This document shows, one piece after another, positions 11,830 through 23,170 of a stretch of 64,000 bases of DNA (the stretch's first letter is position 1; each line of letters begins with the position of its first letter). Origin of the DNA: Cheiracanthium punctorium (Eukaryota > Arthropoda > Arachnida > Araneae > Cheiracanthiidae); the NCBI GenBank assembly GCA_038373885.1, contig JAWZYV010019585.1, positions 1-64,000 on the forward strand, in the 5' to 3' direction. Position numbers and translations under genes: made by a program. The notes under the pieces are model-generated. The model saw only the letters and a list, made by a program, of their open reading frames with translations. It ran no database searches and was not told the origin of the DNA.

Positions 11830-12069
11830 CAGTGTTTCCTAACCTTTTTACGTCTGCGACTGGCAGAAATAGGAAATATATATCACGGACTTGCTTCAAC
11901 CAAAAATAAAGAACATTATATAAACATATAATTTACTTATTTCATCAAGTTATGCAGAGATATAACTTTTAGTTTGAGTGATATTTGCTTCTGTTTATTT
12001 TTCAATACATTTGTGTGTTCAAATAATTATGTAAGTAATGCCTGGTGGACCAACAGTTGGGAAAGACTA
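11830..12069. mobile_element. hAT-type MITE, 240 bp
   Basis: Non-coding element with short inverted ends (CAGTGTTTCCTAACC at the left; the minus strand of the right end reads TAGTCTTTCCCAACT). It is flanked by an 8-bp duplication with one change: GTCCAGAG at 11822-11829 and GTCTAGAG at 12070-12077. An 8-bp duplication and CAG-starting ends are hAT hallmarks. It needs a transposase in trans. It resembles the MITEs at 33373 and 34500. Confidence 0.75.
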
Positions 12070-12077
12070 GTCTAGAG

Positions 12078-12556
12078 TACTATCAGAAATCGTACTGAAA
12101 AAAATTCAGTATAATTACTGACAAATTATTATTTTAATGATTAATTTTTGGGCGGCTGAAACTTAAATTTTTCTGTTGGCCTATCCAGTTTTTTGTAAAC
12201 GTGACAGTAAAAAAATCAAATTAATCTGTTTGAGATAATTCTGATGCTAATTAAAAAATAAACTCTATAAAATCTTTTTTAGTTTTACAAATAAAAAAAA
12301 GTCCAGAGAGCTAAAAAGGTTTCTTTATGCAATAAATACTCAATCTGAAAATAGTGAATTAAAAAAACCGTTCGGATAATTTCTTTAAAAATATATAGAA
12401 TAGTTATTTTAAGAATGAATTAGTCATAATTAGTTTAAATTGGTTACAATTTATTAAATAAAGTTAGTTGAAATTATTTTAATTTTAATATCGTATATAA
12501 AGCATATAGGGCTGATTCTTTTGGAACACGTATTAGGAAAATTTTAAATCGTTTCA
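12078..12556. other. AT-rich spacer between two hAT elements
   Basis: No feature recognised. Confidence 0.5.
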
Positions 12557-12564
12557 TGAAAGAA

Positions 12565-12738
12565 TAGGGATGGACGCGAGACGTGCGAGACGAGAATCGG
12601 GGCTGTCTCGTCTCGTCTCGCAGTGGTAAACCTCTGTCTCGTCTCGCAAACACTGTGTCTCGTCTCGCGTCTCGCAAAGAAATTGCTGTCTCGTCTCTCG
12701 CGAGACGCGAGATGTCTCGCGAGTCTCGCAAAATTAAG
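12565..12738 (+). repeat. Left terminal and subterminal TCTCG array of the hAT element
   Basis: About 20 overlapping TCTCG or CGAGA units, with one perfect 10-bp palindrome TCTCGCGAGA at 12696-12705. It is the mirror of 14960-15139. Confidence 0.85.
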
Positions 12739-12947
12739 GACTGCGATTTCGTTACCATTTTATACTAACTTATTATTGGGATTTTATTGAAAATTAATAT
12801 TAATAATAACAATTACTTACATATAGCCACATTAGTAGATATACTAATAACTATATCAGCATATATCGGCATTTGAAGTAAAAGAAATTGAGATTTAATC
12901 CGTTTATATAATGTCACACCGAAAATATAGTATTTATTTTTATTTAC

Positions 12948-13230
12948 TAGCTGCGTGCCCGTTCTTCGCACTGTAGTAAACGAAAATTTTCCTAACATGA
13001 GTAATTTCAATTAATTCCAGTGATGTGGAATCTAAAATAAAAGCAAAATTATTTGACTCTTGATGTAAAGTTTGCGCCATGAGTATTAACCTGGCATCAT
13101 TGCAATATAATGACTCAAAAAACTACATCAATGTCATTCGCGATCAGAAAAGTGAAAAGCTTAGCGGTTTGCAGAGAAATCCCGACTTTCAAAATGTGTT
13201 ATTTCTACATCATACTGTAGTTCTACATCA
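12948..13230 (+). repeat. Dispersed repeat (partner at 61984-62265), nested in the hAT element
   Basis: It begins 'tagctgcgtgcccgttcttc' and runs through 'ccagtgatgtggaatct', 'gcgccatgagt', 'gattgca'-like and 'cgatcagaaaagtg' blocks to 'atttctacatcatac'. The same order of blocks is found at 61984-62265. The starting block reappears at about 13298-13345, so a second, shorter copy follows directly. A 64-codon frame inside has no recognised product. It may be the 3' end of a retroelement, but I cannot name it. Confidence 0.6.
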
Positions 13231-14129
13231 TACTGTTCAAGTTGTATCATTAAATACCTCAGACACTACATGAAATGGACAACCGTTTGTTTTAAAATAG
13301 CTGCGCACCCGCTCTTCATACGAGAAGTAGCGAATATTTTACTAAAATCATATCTGCATGAGGCAAAACAGATTTTTTTTTTTTTTAAGTTCAAGTAATC
13401 TCCTCTGTTGAAATTACTGCGGGATATAATAACACAAATTAGAATTACTTATCGTTCAGTTGGTTGTAAGATAACCCTTGAAAAATTATAAACAGAACAC
13501 TTTTAGTCTTTATTAAATCTCTACTATTTACTTTAACGTCAATTTCAAGTCTCTAAAATATGTGTAATTTTTATATTAATGAAAACAAGATTATATTAAC
13601 TATAATTATAATTATTTGCCTAATATTTCCAATAACATTACCGTGTGTGCATTTTTAGATTTCATTATAGTATCTCAGTTGGTTATTAGACGTCTTATTT
13701 TTTGTTTATATTTTAAATTACTGAACAGTTAATTTGTTGACGACTATCCGTTTGTACTTTTCCACAATAATTTTTAGAGATAGTACTACAGTCGTTATGG
13801 TCGCCCTGTTTACAGAAAAATTAAATCATAATCCCCCTATATCCAGTGGGGATTTTTTAAAAAAATGAAAAGACATTAACTGGCGAAGATAATTTCAGAA
13901 TAGGAACCCAACTGCAAGATAAAATGATCGCGAGGAAAAAAAATTATAAAAGTTTTGCAAGCCGAAGGAAGGGAAACCATGATAATATAAACGAAAAGAG
14001 AAATAGTTTAAAAAAATTGCTTGCATTTCTTTCCATCCGATATTAATATATAAGAATAAAAAATGTCATTTTAATCTCTTTAAAATAGGCCAACAATAGG
14101 GATTTAACCGCCACCAGAAAGTTGTTACC

Positions 14130-14720
14130 AGGGTGGGCGCCCCCCCCCCCCCTACGCACGCCGCAACGTGCGGGAAAGTTTGAGGATAATATCGGTACAA
14201 GGATATTTCAACCAAGGATATTCAACCATATTTCAACCTACTCAGACTAAGCATCAATGCGAATGCAAGTTGCTCTACTTCTAATCTCTCTCTGATATAC
14301 CCGAAACCCGATTATCACAGGGGCAAGGGGGGGGCGGTAGTCCGGTGCCCCTGAAGAAAAAGGGGGCCCATATATATACCGATTATCTAAATTCTAAATT
14401 CATATGTACTGAAATAGTAATTGTGGGGAAAAAACTGAATTTCCTCTATAATATAGGTATTACCTAATTGTCTATCACTAGATCAAGTTAGAGATATTTT
14501 TTGGGGGTGATAAATACGATTTGATTAAAGTACAAAAACTACAGTTAATTGAAATGCAATTTTCGAGTACAACAGCGGTCAAAACTGTGTTAAAATGCTT
14601 AAAAAAGGGGGAGCTCAGTAAAGGGGCTTAATGCGTAAAAAAGGGGATAGTAAGGGGTGCCCCAAACTTAATGCCCCGGGCCCCGTCTAAAAGTGGTCAG
14701 ATTTGAACATACCGTACCGC
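14130..14720. repeat. G/C-run-rich insert of unknown class within the hAT element
   Basis: This stretch contains C- and G-homopolymers (C-run at about 14140-14152, G-run at about 14323-14334) and repeated 'ggggcc/ggcccc' blocks ('gtgcccctg' at 14343, 'aatgccccgggccccgtct' near 14670). It is similar in style to the mobile sequences at 50038-51644. I see no clear duplicated target, so its borders are uncertain. Confidence 0.35.
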
Positions 14721-14959
14721 CTTTCCTATTTACTTATTATTTTTCTTTCAACTCTTCTCTGTTTTCCTTTTTTTCCCGCCTCTTTCTTTATCCTCTCCTT
14801 TGTGTGTTTTGTATATCTCTCGTCTGTTCTAATTTTATATGTTACGTGTTTGTACGTATTGTAGAGTGCTGATAGTATACCAGGTCCGAAAACGAAGGAG
14901 ACGCAAGTTAAACGGTAGAGGCTTCAAGCAAATTGGCGCTTTTCAGATCGTATTTATGC

Positions 14960-15139
14960 GAGACGGAAAAAAATGCGAGAATTCTCGCGAGAAATCTCGC
15001 GCGAGACAAGACTCTGTCTCGTCTCGCGTCTCGTCCCGCAAAATATTTTCTTTCTCCTCTCGCAAAAAAATGCCTGTCTCGTCTCGCGTCTCGTCTCGCG
15101 AGACAATGCGAGAATTCTCGCGTCTCGCGTCCATCCCTA
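14960..15139 (-). repeat. Right terminal and subterminal TCTCG array of the hAT element
   Basis: Mirror of 12565-12738. It has two perfect TCTCGCGAGA palindromes (14983-14992 and 15094-15103) and ends …CGTCCATCCCTA next to the TGAAAGAA duplication. Confidence 0.85.
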
Positions 15140-15147
15140 TGAAAGAA

Positions 15148-16902
15148 CTTTCTTCAGTTACACAAAATATGAGAAACAAGAGACAATTATTCTTCCAAAC
15201 TTATGCTCGCGAAAAAGATGTAACATAATTAATTTTCTCGAAAATTTTCAGCGATTAGTAAAATAATATCATAGAAATCACATTTATTAAACGATACAAA
15301 TCGAAGGTCAAACGTGATTCGAAATTTGTTCTCCCTCATCTTTTTCCGGTTACTTTATGCATCAATCATTTTGATCAATTGAAGAAAAAAACTTCTAATA
15401 TTATCTATGTTGAAGAAAACAAATACTGTTTTTCATGTACTTCCAGCTTTTGACATTCTTTCTGATAGAAATATGATAAATATTTGAAAAAGAACTGTGT
15501 CGTTATATTTTCTCAGTTATCACGGGAGAAGGGGTACAAACAAGATTTTCCAATTTTTTTTAAACTAAATATCTAGGAATACAGAATTACAGATGCTCTT
15601 TCTTTACTATAGTGAATGATATGTTATTTGGGTTATTGGTCTACATGCGATTTCTTGTAATGGAAACGGTTAATCTTTCCGGATGCAGTCTTATTTATAG
15701 GTGAATTCTTAGTTCTAGAAATATGAAGTAAGAAATTTTATTATTGGATATAAACTTTTAATAAATGTTCTCAGCCACTCATTTAAAAAATTTATATGCT
15801 ATTCGCACTCTTTTCTCTAAATAACACGGTATAGTTAAAAAAACACGGAATTCTAAAAAACTGTTCATATTTTATTTAGGCTTTTCTCTTTTCTTTAAAA
15901 AAAATTAATTTCAGAGTTTTCTTAGAATATGTACTTAACTATTTTATTTATAGGAATATAATATCTCTAACTGTCTATTCGATACTTTCATCACGAATGT
16001 AGCGAAAGAATTCTGTTCCCTCCAAAAAATTTGTGTTCTTATTAATAAAATAAAAAGGTAAACGAAAAAAAAACCAAACAGATTTCAACTGCTTCAAAAT
16101 TTAACAGTCATTATATTAACAAAGAGTAACCTGGACAGATGAATAGAACAGCATACAAATATGATATTAACCCAATATTTCATCATCTAATCTTTTCCAC
16201 GACGATCATTTGTCCTCCTAAAAACTTTTTATGTCATTTGTGAATATATTTGCACGCTTGTATGAATATATCTTGTATGAAAATGAAGGTTATATCTTTA
16301 GTGGAACTTTTGCCAGAATCATAAACTGTATTTTTTGTATAAATTTTTATTCTTTAACTAAGTTATTGCCATGAATTTAAAAGAAATGGGGCTGTTAACT
16401 ACCTAAATAAATAATCACTACCGTACTAGTAGCCATGCACCCTCCCTTCTCCTCTTAAAAAAGTTCAAATAAGGTGTTAGTTTGAAATATTATGGCTGGA
16501 TGGATATTTACCCCTACAAGAAATAACGAACATTTTTACACAGTGTTTTTACTCTTGGCAACTGAGATATAACAAATATATCACCAAAGAGTGATTATTC
16601 AGTGTTGTTTTACTCTTAGACCAGCCGGAACTTCATCCATAATATTCTAATTTTCTACAAGACTAATATTTTACTCATCCACCCCAGTAAAATTAATTTT
16701 TGACACCATTTCTACCGTCGCCTTTCGATATACCGCGGTAATATTATAAAACAGGCTACACAATACGATCCACCCCAGTAATCGCATTGAGTTGGATTTT
16801 TACAGCACTTATGAGAATGCTAGAAACCGTATTACATTTCTTAATGCTTCATAAAAGAGTGCAAGAATAATTTCTTAAAATACCATAACTGTGAACCAAA
16901 TT
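15148..16902. other. AT-rich spacer
   Basis: No gene recognised. About 16165-16235 ('ccaatatttcatcatctaat', then 'gatcatttgtcctcc') looks like a truncated copy of the repeat family at 16903, 19080 and 22872. Confidence 0.45.
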
Positions 16903-17200
16903 AGTTTTCACATACAGATGAAATATTGATCCCATACTTCATGCTCTAAACTTTTACACGCGGATCATTCTTCCTCCAAAACAACTTTCTTTTACCGGAA
17001 ATTAACCGTCATCTTAATGACATGAAATTTGTCTTTGAAAGCTTCCCATTGTTCTTTTTTTTCAATGAAGGAGAGTTCTCTAGACCCGGCTAATTCATCT
17101 TCATTCACCCGGAAAATAAGATCTTGAAATAGGATGATTTCGAATCAAATACGAATTGGGTGATTAACCGATGGATTTGGGGCTTTTAAAATGTGTTCCT
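16903..17200 (+). repeat. Dispersed ~300-bp repeat family, copy 1
   Basis: Shared ordered blocks are: 'aaatattgatcc', 'catgctctaaacttttac', 'cggatcattcttcctcc', 'aattaaccgtcat', 'tttgaaagcttcc', 'ttttttcaatgaaggaga', 'ggaaaataagatcttgaaat' and 'ggatgatttcgaatc'. The same order occurs at 19080-19370 and 22872-23170, all on the plus strand. No terminal repeats, target duplication or coding frame were detected. Either it is an unclassified repeat or it reflects old segmental duplication of a functional block. Confidence 0.65.
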
Positions 17201-19079
17201 GGTCACACACGGTCGTGTACGCAGGTTGAGTTGTTACGATAATCAATTACATAATAAGAAATACATACGTGCATGCTTTTTTAAAGTATTTAAAAAATAA
17301 TGCGGTATTAATCATGGTTATCGTATTTTATGGGGAGCTGGATTAATTTTGAAAATTTTCGTTTCAAATGATAGATTTAACGATTAAACTAAAACTCTCA
17401 TACAAAGTACACATAACAGTAATAAAAACAATTGGTTTAAGTTTTAGTTCTATTCTATTTCCTTTCCCCCCTTTTTATTTTGCAATTTTTTGATTTCCTC
17501 CCTAAGCGTGTGATGACGATTTAGAAGAAATTTTTTTTTCTTTAAACGCACGGTATTTAGTACTGTTGCGTTCGATAGTCAGTTCGATAGTTAGATTTAG
17601 TTAGTGTGTTCGATAATGCTTTTTTTAAATTTTCAAAATTTAAGGCAATGTTTTAAAACAAAATATACACTGTAAAAATTTCAGTAATATTTATTGAAGA
17701 CTGGTTTCTGAAAATGTAACATAAACTACTGATATAGAGCTAAAACATCCGAATTGGGACTCTAAACCCACAGTACGAACCCTACAATAAACGAAGTAAA
17801 ATGTTCCCAGCGGCAAGAAAAATCTACATATATCTCGGACGTTCTGCACATGCACGTTTAAATCTTTTTACTTTCAATATTAGTTTGCTTTTCTATTTCA
17901 TAGAGGACACAACTAACATCCAGTGAATCGTTTTAGCGATCATTTCAACATTTCAGTAAACTAAATCGAGTTTTAGTCTGTGTAGCTGTTTAAAGACTCA
18001 TCTTCCATCCGAAGGTCTTCAATTCGAAACCCAGAAAGGGTGAAGGAATTATTAATCATAAGGGTATAAATAGTATTAATCATAATAGTAGTAAGTGTTG
18101 AAATAGTATTAATCTTATCTTGGTGTCATTAAAAAAATAATACGAAAAGAGTTAGAAATGCTGCGAAGTAAAAAATTGACTGGCCTTAACTCTTCCGGCA
18201 GCATTTTTTTTACAGGGCAGTTAGGTTTCTGAACATCTTTAAGAAATATACAGAAACATTTTAGAATACTTTTTCCACCAGAAGCAGAAACGTTCCAAGA
18301 AGATGCAGAAATGTTTCTGAATACTTTTCTGCTGGATGCAGAAACGTTTTTAAATATATTCCCGCGGCATGCGGAAACGTTCCTACAATTTTAAACTGCA
18401 ACTGCTGGCACATACATCGGGGTTACGTTTCCGAAGTTTTTTCTTTTTTTCGACAGTGTACTCTCATTAAATGGCTTTTGAATTATTTAAATAAAATCAA
18501 ATTATGTCAAAGATTTCTAACATCCAGGATGTTTGTTTTGTACTGTGATGGACTATTTTAAGCCCTACGCTAATAACTTTTAAATAATTTTCAGGGAAAA
18601 TTCTTAAACCAAGAATTTGTTTTACGAAATTTGTTGAGACGTTATTCACTAGGAAAGTACTGTTCTAGAGTATTGCATAACTTTTACAAGCTTACTATTT
18701 GTAGGTGAGCGTAGAAAATTTGAAATGAAATTATATTTTAGGGAGACAACATTAATAATCTGAATTCGATAAATTTTACATAAATTGAAATTGTCTCCAT
18801 GACGATCGCATTTTATTAAAGTTTATTTTTGATAGAATGGAAAAGCATAGCTATCACATGCTGTTGACTAGAAAAGCATGTCAGCTCCTCGAAATATATA
18901 ATTCAAATCATATCTTTTAATAAAACTAGTCTTCGTTTTTCTAAAATGATGTAACAAAATATTCAGAGAATGTGAAAAGTGCTTTTGTATAACAACATAC
19001 AATAAAAAAGACCCCAAAGAAAGATATTCAAGCTATAAAAAAGAAAAGAAATGATTCTTTAATCTAACTGGTCAATCTT
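17201..19079. other. AT-rich spacer with one minisatellite
   Basis: Nothing recognised apart from the short tandem array at 18250-18385. Confidence 0.45.
18250..18385. repeat. Degenerate short tandem repeat
   Basis: Four successive variants of 'gatgcagaaacgttYctgaa' separated by 'tacttttctgctg'-type spacers, with a period of roughly 30-45 bp. Confidence 0.6.
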
Positions 19080-19370
19080 AGTTTTGCAGATAAAATATTG
19101 ATCCAGTGTTTCACGCTCTAAACTTTTCTTATATGGGGGTCATTTTTCGCTTCAAGCACATCTCTTTTTATTCGAAATTAACTGCCATATTAATAAGATA
19201 AAAAGTGGGTTTGAAAGCTTCCTATTTTACTTTTTTATTGAAAGTGAGTGCCATAGTTTGGTTAATTTCTTTTCTTCCATCCGTGATTTAAGGAGATATC
19301 AAAATTGAAGAAATACAAATCGAATGCTATCTGATGGATTCACAGATTTGGGAAATGTCCTTTTCTTAGG
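19080..19370 (+). repeat. Dispersed ~300-bp repeat family, copy 2
   Basis: It has the same block order as copy 1 ('aaatattgatccagtgtttc', 'acgctctaaacttttctt', 'gaaattaactgccat', 'tttgaaagcttcc', 'tctgatggatt'). It is the most diverged of the three long copies in its second half. Confidence 0.6.
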
Positions 19371-19621
19371 TAGATTTATTTAAATAAAAAGTACTTATAA
19401 ACATTCATATTTGTTTTTAGTCTATAAGTAAATTTTTAAAGCCTTACTAAGTGCCGTGTAAAGGTATATTAAAATGATTTTGGGAATTGAGTTAAAAGTA
19501 AGGAAAAAAACTTACTGAGTTTATTAGACAAAATTATTTTGAATTTTAATTTTTTAAAAATGAGAAATATACTTATTACCGACATTTGGGCGCTATTAAA
19601 AATTATGGTATTTTATATTTT

Positions 19622-19850
19622 TAGTGCCGCCCAGGTGGTGTAGTGGCTTAAGGAACATTCTTTCACGCATTGGATTGAGTTCGAATCCCGTCTTGGGCAT
19701 GGGTGCTAACTTGTCCATTCCTTCATAGGAAGTAACGCTGGCCGCCCCATAATAAACCCCACAATACCTTTGTGAAGTTGTAGTGAACAATGCCTAATCG
19801 GCAAGTGCACGCCCGTAGAAAAAATTTTTTTTTAGTTATTTGTCTTGAAA
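19622..19850 (+). repeat. tRNA-derived SINE
   Basis: A box-A-like stretch (tggtgtagtgg, 19634-19644) and a box-B-like stretch (gagttcgaatcccg, 19676-19689) form a tRNA-type polymerase III promoter. They are followed by a tRNA-unrelated body ('ccttcataggaagtaacgct', 'ggccgccccataataaa', 'aagtgcacgcccgta') and an A/T-rich tail. A related copy at 46790-47020 has the same body blocks and tail. It moves by copying with LINE machinery in trans. Confidence 0.75.
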
Positions 19851-21882
19851 AACAGTTTTAACTCACACGAAAATGACTTAATCATATTCATAAGATGCAA
19901 TATGAACAAGAAAGTATGGTTTGCATGTATTGTACTATCTTCTCCCCCGAAAGCTAAATTTTATTCTTAAGATTATTATTGTGGTTAAGTCTTTTATTAC
20001 TATTTGTTGTTGATGCTCCTGGCGTTATTCACTGATGTGAGCTCTAATGAGAAAAGGTAGCATAGCTTTATATGGCCATTTACAAAGGAATGATTTTGTT
20101 AACTTCCCACGACTTTAGAAGGGATAAAAGCAGTAGCTTTAACTGTACATCATTTATGCATTGTAGTAAGAATATGAAAATTCTTTCGATTTTCAGATTT
20201 TTTTATACAATTTTCTCAAGTAGACATAAAAAGCAGAAAATTATTATGTATTTCACTTTTAATCAGGAAAGATGTTAAAATTTATAATTGCGGTTTATAA
20301 AATTCACTGTCTTACTCTACTTTTGTTTCATAAAGCAAATCGTATAAAGTGAACCAAAGTGTATGTCTTAGGAATCCAATCAAAATGCACCCTGTCTCCT
20401 ACTGGGATGCCCAATATGTTCGTTCATCTTTTTGATGCCAGATAAAAATTTAAGCAATCAGACGATTTTGGAATTTAAAAAAAACCCAGAAAAACCATGC
20501 TTATTGGAAACAGACAAATGAGTTTTTGTTTTTAATAAATTTAAACAAAATCGCTTGATATTTACTTCACTGTTTCAATGCTAAGGGTAGACAACAATTA
20601 GCAAACATTCAAACAACTTGTAAGAAGTGGTTAAGTTTGGAAATGGATATTACTCTCTGAAAAGTGCACCCCCTATTTTTAGAAAACTTGAAATTGAATT
20701 TAAAAGCGAAGAAATAAAATAAATAATTGAAAACAATGAATGGTTGAGATATCCACGATACTCAAATACAGAGTAATTCCGGTAGAGTCCTCGCATCTGA
20801 GACAGATGACGCACCTCTTGTATTTCTGGTAATTGTCGATAGATAGCAGTAAAATGCACTGTATAGGTGTGCAATGAAATTTCCTTAACCAATGTACAGC
20901 TTGAATCCTTTTTTAATGTTTTATCTGTAATTATGTAATCCTTTTTTTGAGATAAGCGCATGATTTCACTATAAAAACTTTTAAACACGTTACGCTTAAG
21001 TACTTTTTTTTACACTAATTACTGAATTCATGCGTAATTTCGAAGTCAAAACTAAGTGTAGCACCTGAATAGAGTACTATGTATATGGTTACGCCATTTT
21101 TCGTCGCGAGGACAGGCAACTGTGATGTGTTATGTCTGTACCGTACAAAATGGGATAGATGCCGCACTGCCATTCCGGTACACACGCCGCCGTTTTTTTT
21201 GCTTGGGACGTCGCAATAGTGTTATTAACATTTTTCTTTTCATTTTACACAAACTGACAATTTGGGTATGCTATTAGTCGTTCATTGTAATTGTAATAAT
21301 TCTGGATTATAGCGTTCTCACTTAAATAAAAATAATATTGCTTTTAAAAAACGGATACATTGTTAATTTGTTTACAGATTTTATTAGAAACAACCACATT
21401 AACAAAAATGAAATAATGTGAAAACAAACAGAACAATGCATACACTATTTACTCTTCCAACCCTCTCAAATACATTGATGTTACGCTGTTGATGAAACAA
21501 CAATTGAAATTCAATTTAAAAATATAAGAATTTAATTTTAGTAGTGAACTAAGTAGGCAGACTAATACTGATTTAAACCGTCTAGTACATATCTTTATAG
21601 TAATTTAGTATCTTTTTGTTACAGTTATAATTACAGTCCAGATATGAATATTTTTTCCAGTATTTTTTATTTATTATTTCATTCTGTTCTTATGACAGGA
21701 GCGGCATAACTCCCGCACAAGAGCGGCGTCTCACCGGCAGTGCAATGTTTTAGAAAAAATTGTTAAAAAATATTAATTATTTTTTAGAGTTTTTTGTCGC
21801 AGTGTAGATGTTCTATTTTATACTATAAATAGCCCGGCATCATTTATTTTACTTTATGCTGAGGCTGGGATTTTTCTTTTAC

Positions 21883-21913
<31 letters not shown>

Positions 21914-22871
21914 GGCGTAGGTCCTGGAATTACCCTATCCAAATAAAGTGTTGAAAATATTTTTTACTGAGCATTAAAAATATCCTATTCGAACAGCTCA
22001 ATATATTTTAATGGTTCATAAACTATACAATGAGTAATACCGCGCAATACCATCTTTAGTTTGCACGTTATGCTATCGTTATGAAAATGATTGTAACGCA
22101 AAAATCAGTTTGAAGAATTATCTATAAACACTTTGGATGCATCCATTAAGTCAATGTGATTTTTTTTTTTTTTTTGTATTATAGTTGAAGAATTAATATT
22201 AACAGAACATTAAACATAAACATTTTGGACACCTAATGAACACGAAATACGTGTCTTAATGTACTTTATAAAGTGTTTTGATTATTTTTTACTATTTATC
22301 TAAAGACATTATTAGTAAAATCTGTAACTTACAGAAAATTGGAAATAAAAGTTTTTTTTAGCATTGCTTTTCCATTTGCATGATCCATAAAAAGGACAGT
22401 GATTACTAACAGGTAAATTTTCATTTAAATTGTCCGTTATGCTAATATCCTAGAATGATTTTTAATAAGATCAGTTTAAAAATAACAAATGTTACATCTA
22501 ATATTGTATGAAAGTTGTAACTCAATAATTAAAGGAAATAAATAAAAGAAAAATAGATTACTCATTTGGCAGTTTCTCAGACACATTTGCCAAGCAAAGA
22601 AGAAAAAAAAGGTTTCACTTTTGCAATACCAACGAATATTTTAAAGTATAAATAAAAAAAAAAAGACTGATATGATGAAATTCCTTTACAAGGAGAGTTT
22701 CAAAGGCGTGATAAAAGATTTCCTGCACTACACGAGAAATACTTAATTTTGTCGAAACGCCGAAACCATCAATATTTCTAATAGTCTGAAAAATTCTCCT
22801 ACATATTACAGCATATATGCTGAAAGAACAGAAACAAGATGTCATTTTTCAAAACAAATCTAATTGTGTAA
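19851..22871. other. AT-rich spacer with a poly(A) tract
   Basis: No gene recognised. There is a 29-base A-run at 21883-21911. The stretches 21085-21225 and 21695-21745 are GC-richer ('gccattccggtacacacgcc', 'gagcggcgtctcaccggcag') but carry no recognisable feature. Confidence 0.45.
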
Positions 22872-23170
22872 CTCCAGTTTGCGCCTACAGATAATATATT
22901 GATGCAATATTTCACGCTCTAAACTTTTCTTACACACGGAGCAATTTTTCCAACCAAACAGATCGCTTTTACTCGGAATTAACTGCCATCATAATGAGAT
23001 GGAATTTGTCTTTGAAATCTCTCCAGTGTTCTCTTTTTTCAATGAAGAAAAATTTGCTAAGTCTCGGGTAGTTCATTTTCATTCGCTTGGAAAATAAGAT
23101 CTTGAAATAGGATGATTCCAAATTATGCACTAAATGGATGATTAGCTAATGGGTTCGAGGTTTAGTAAAC
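22872..23170 (+). repeat. Dispersed ~300-bp repeat family, copy 3
   Basis: It is very like copy 1: 'acgctctaaacttttcttac', 'cggaattaactgccatc', 'ttctcttttttcaatgaag', and a near-identical 'ggaaaataagatcttgaaat' block followed by 'aggatgattcc'. Confidence 0.65.

Larger units (their letters stand above)
12565..15139. mobile_element. Non-autonomous hAT-type transposon, 2.6 kb, CpG-rich repeat ends
   Basis: The ends are perfect 19-bp inverted repeats (TAGGGATGGACGCGAGACG), and the flanks carry a perfect 8-bp duplication, TGAAAGAA, at 12557-12564 and 15140-15147. Both are diagnostic of hAT elements. Each end continues for about 170 bp as dense repeats of TCTCG/CGAGA, strikingly GC-rich against the AT-rich surroundings. 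hAT transposases are known to bind clusters of short subterminal motifs, so these arrays probably serve that role. The interior shows no transposase. It holds a dispersed repeat (12948-13230), a short second copy of its start (about 13298-13345) and G/C-run-rich sequence at 14130-14720. Open frames over the repeat ends are artefacts of the repeat. Confidence 0.85.

Noticed and set aside
12583..15266. Several overlapping open frames rich in Arg/Ser/Leu over the TCTCG arrays
   Set aside because: They are the translation of a pentamer repeat in all frames and occur on both strands.
16480..16670. Possible inverted repeat 'atattatggctggatgga' against 'tcatccataatatt'
   Set aside because: Pairing is short and patchy and no target duplication is seen.
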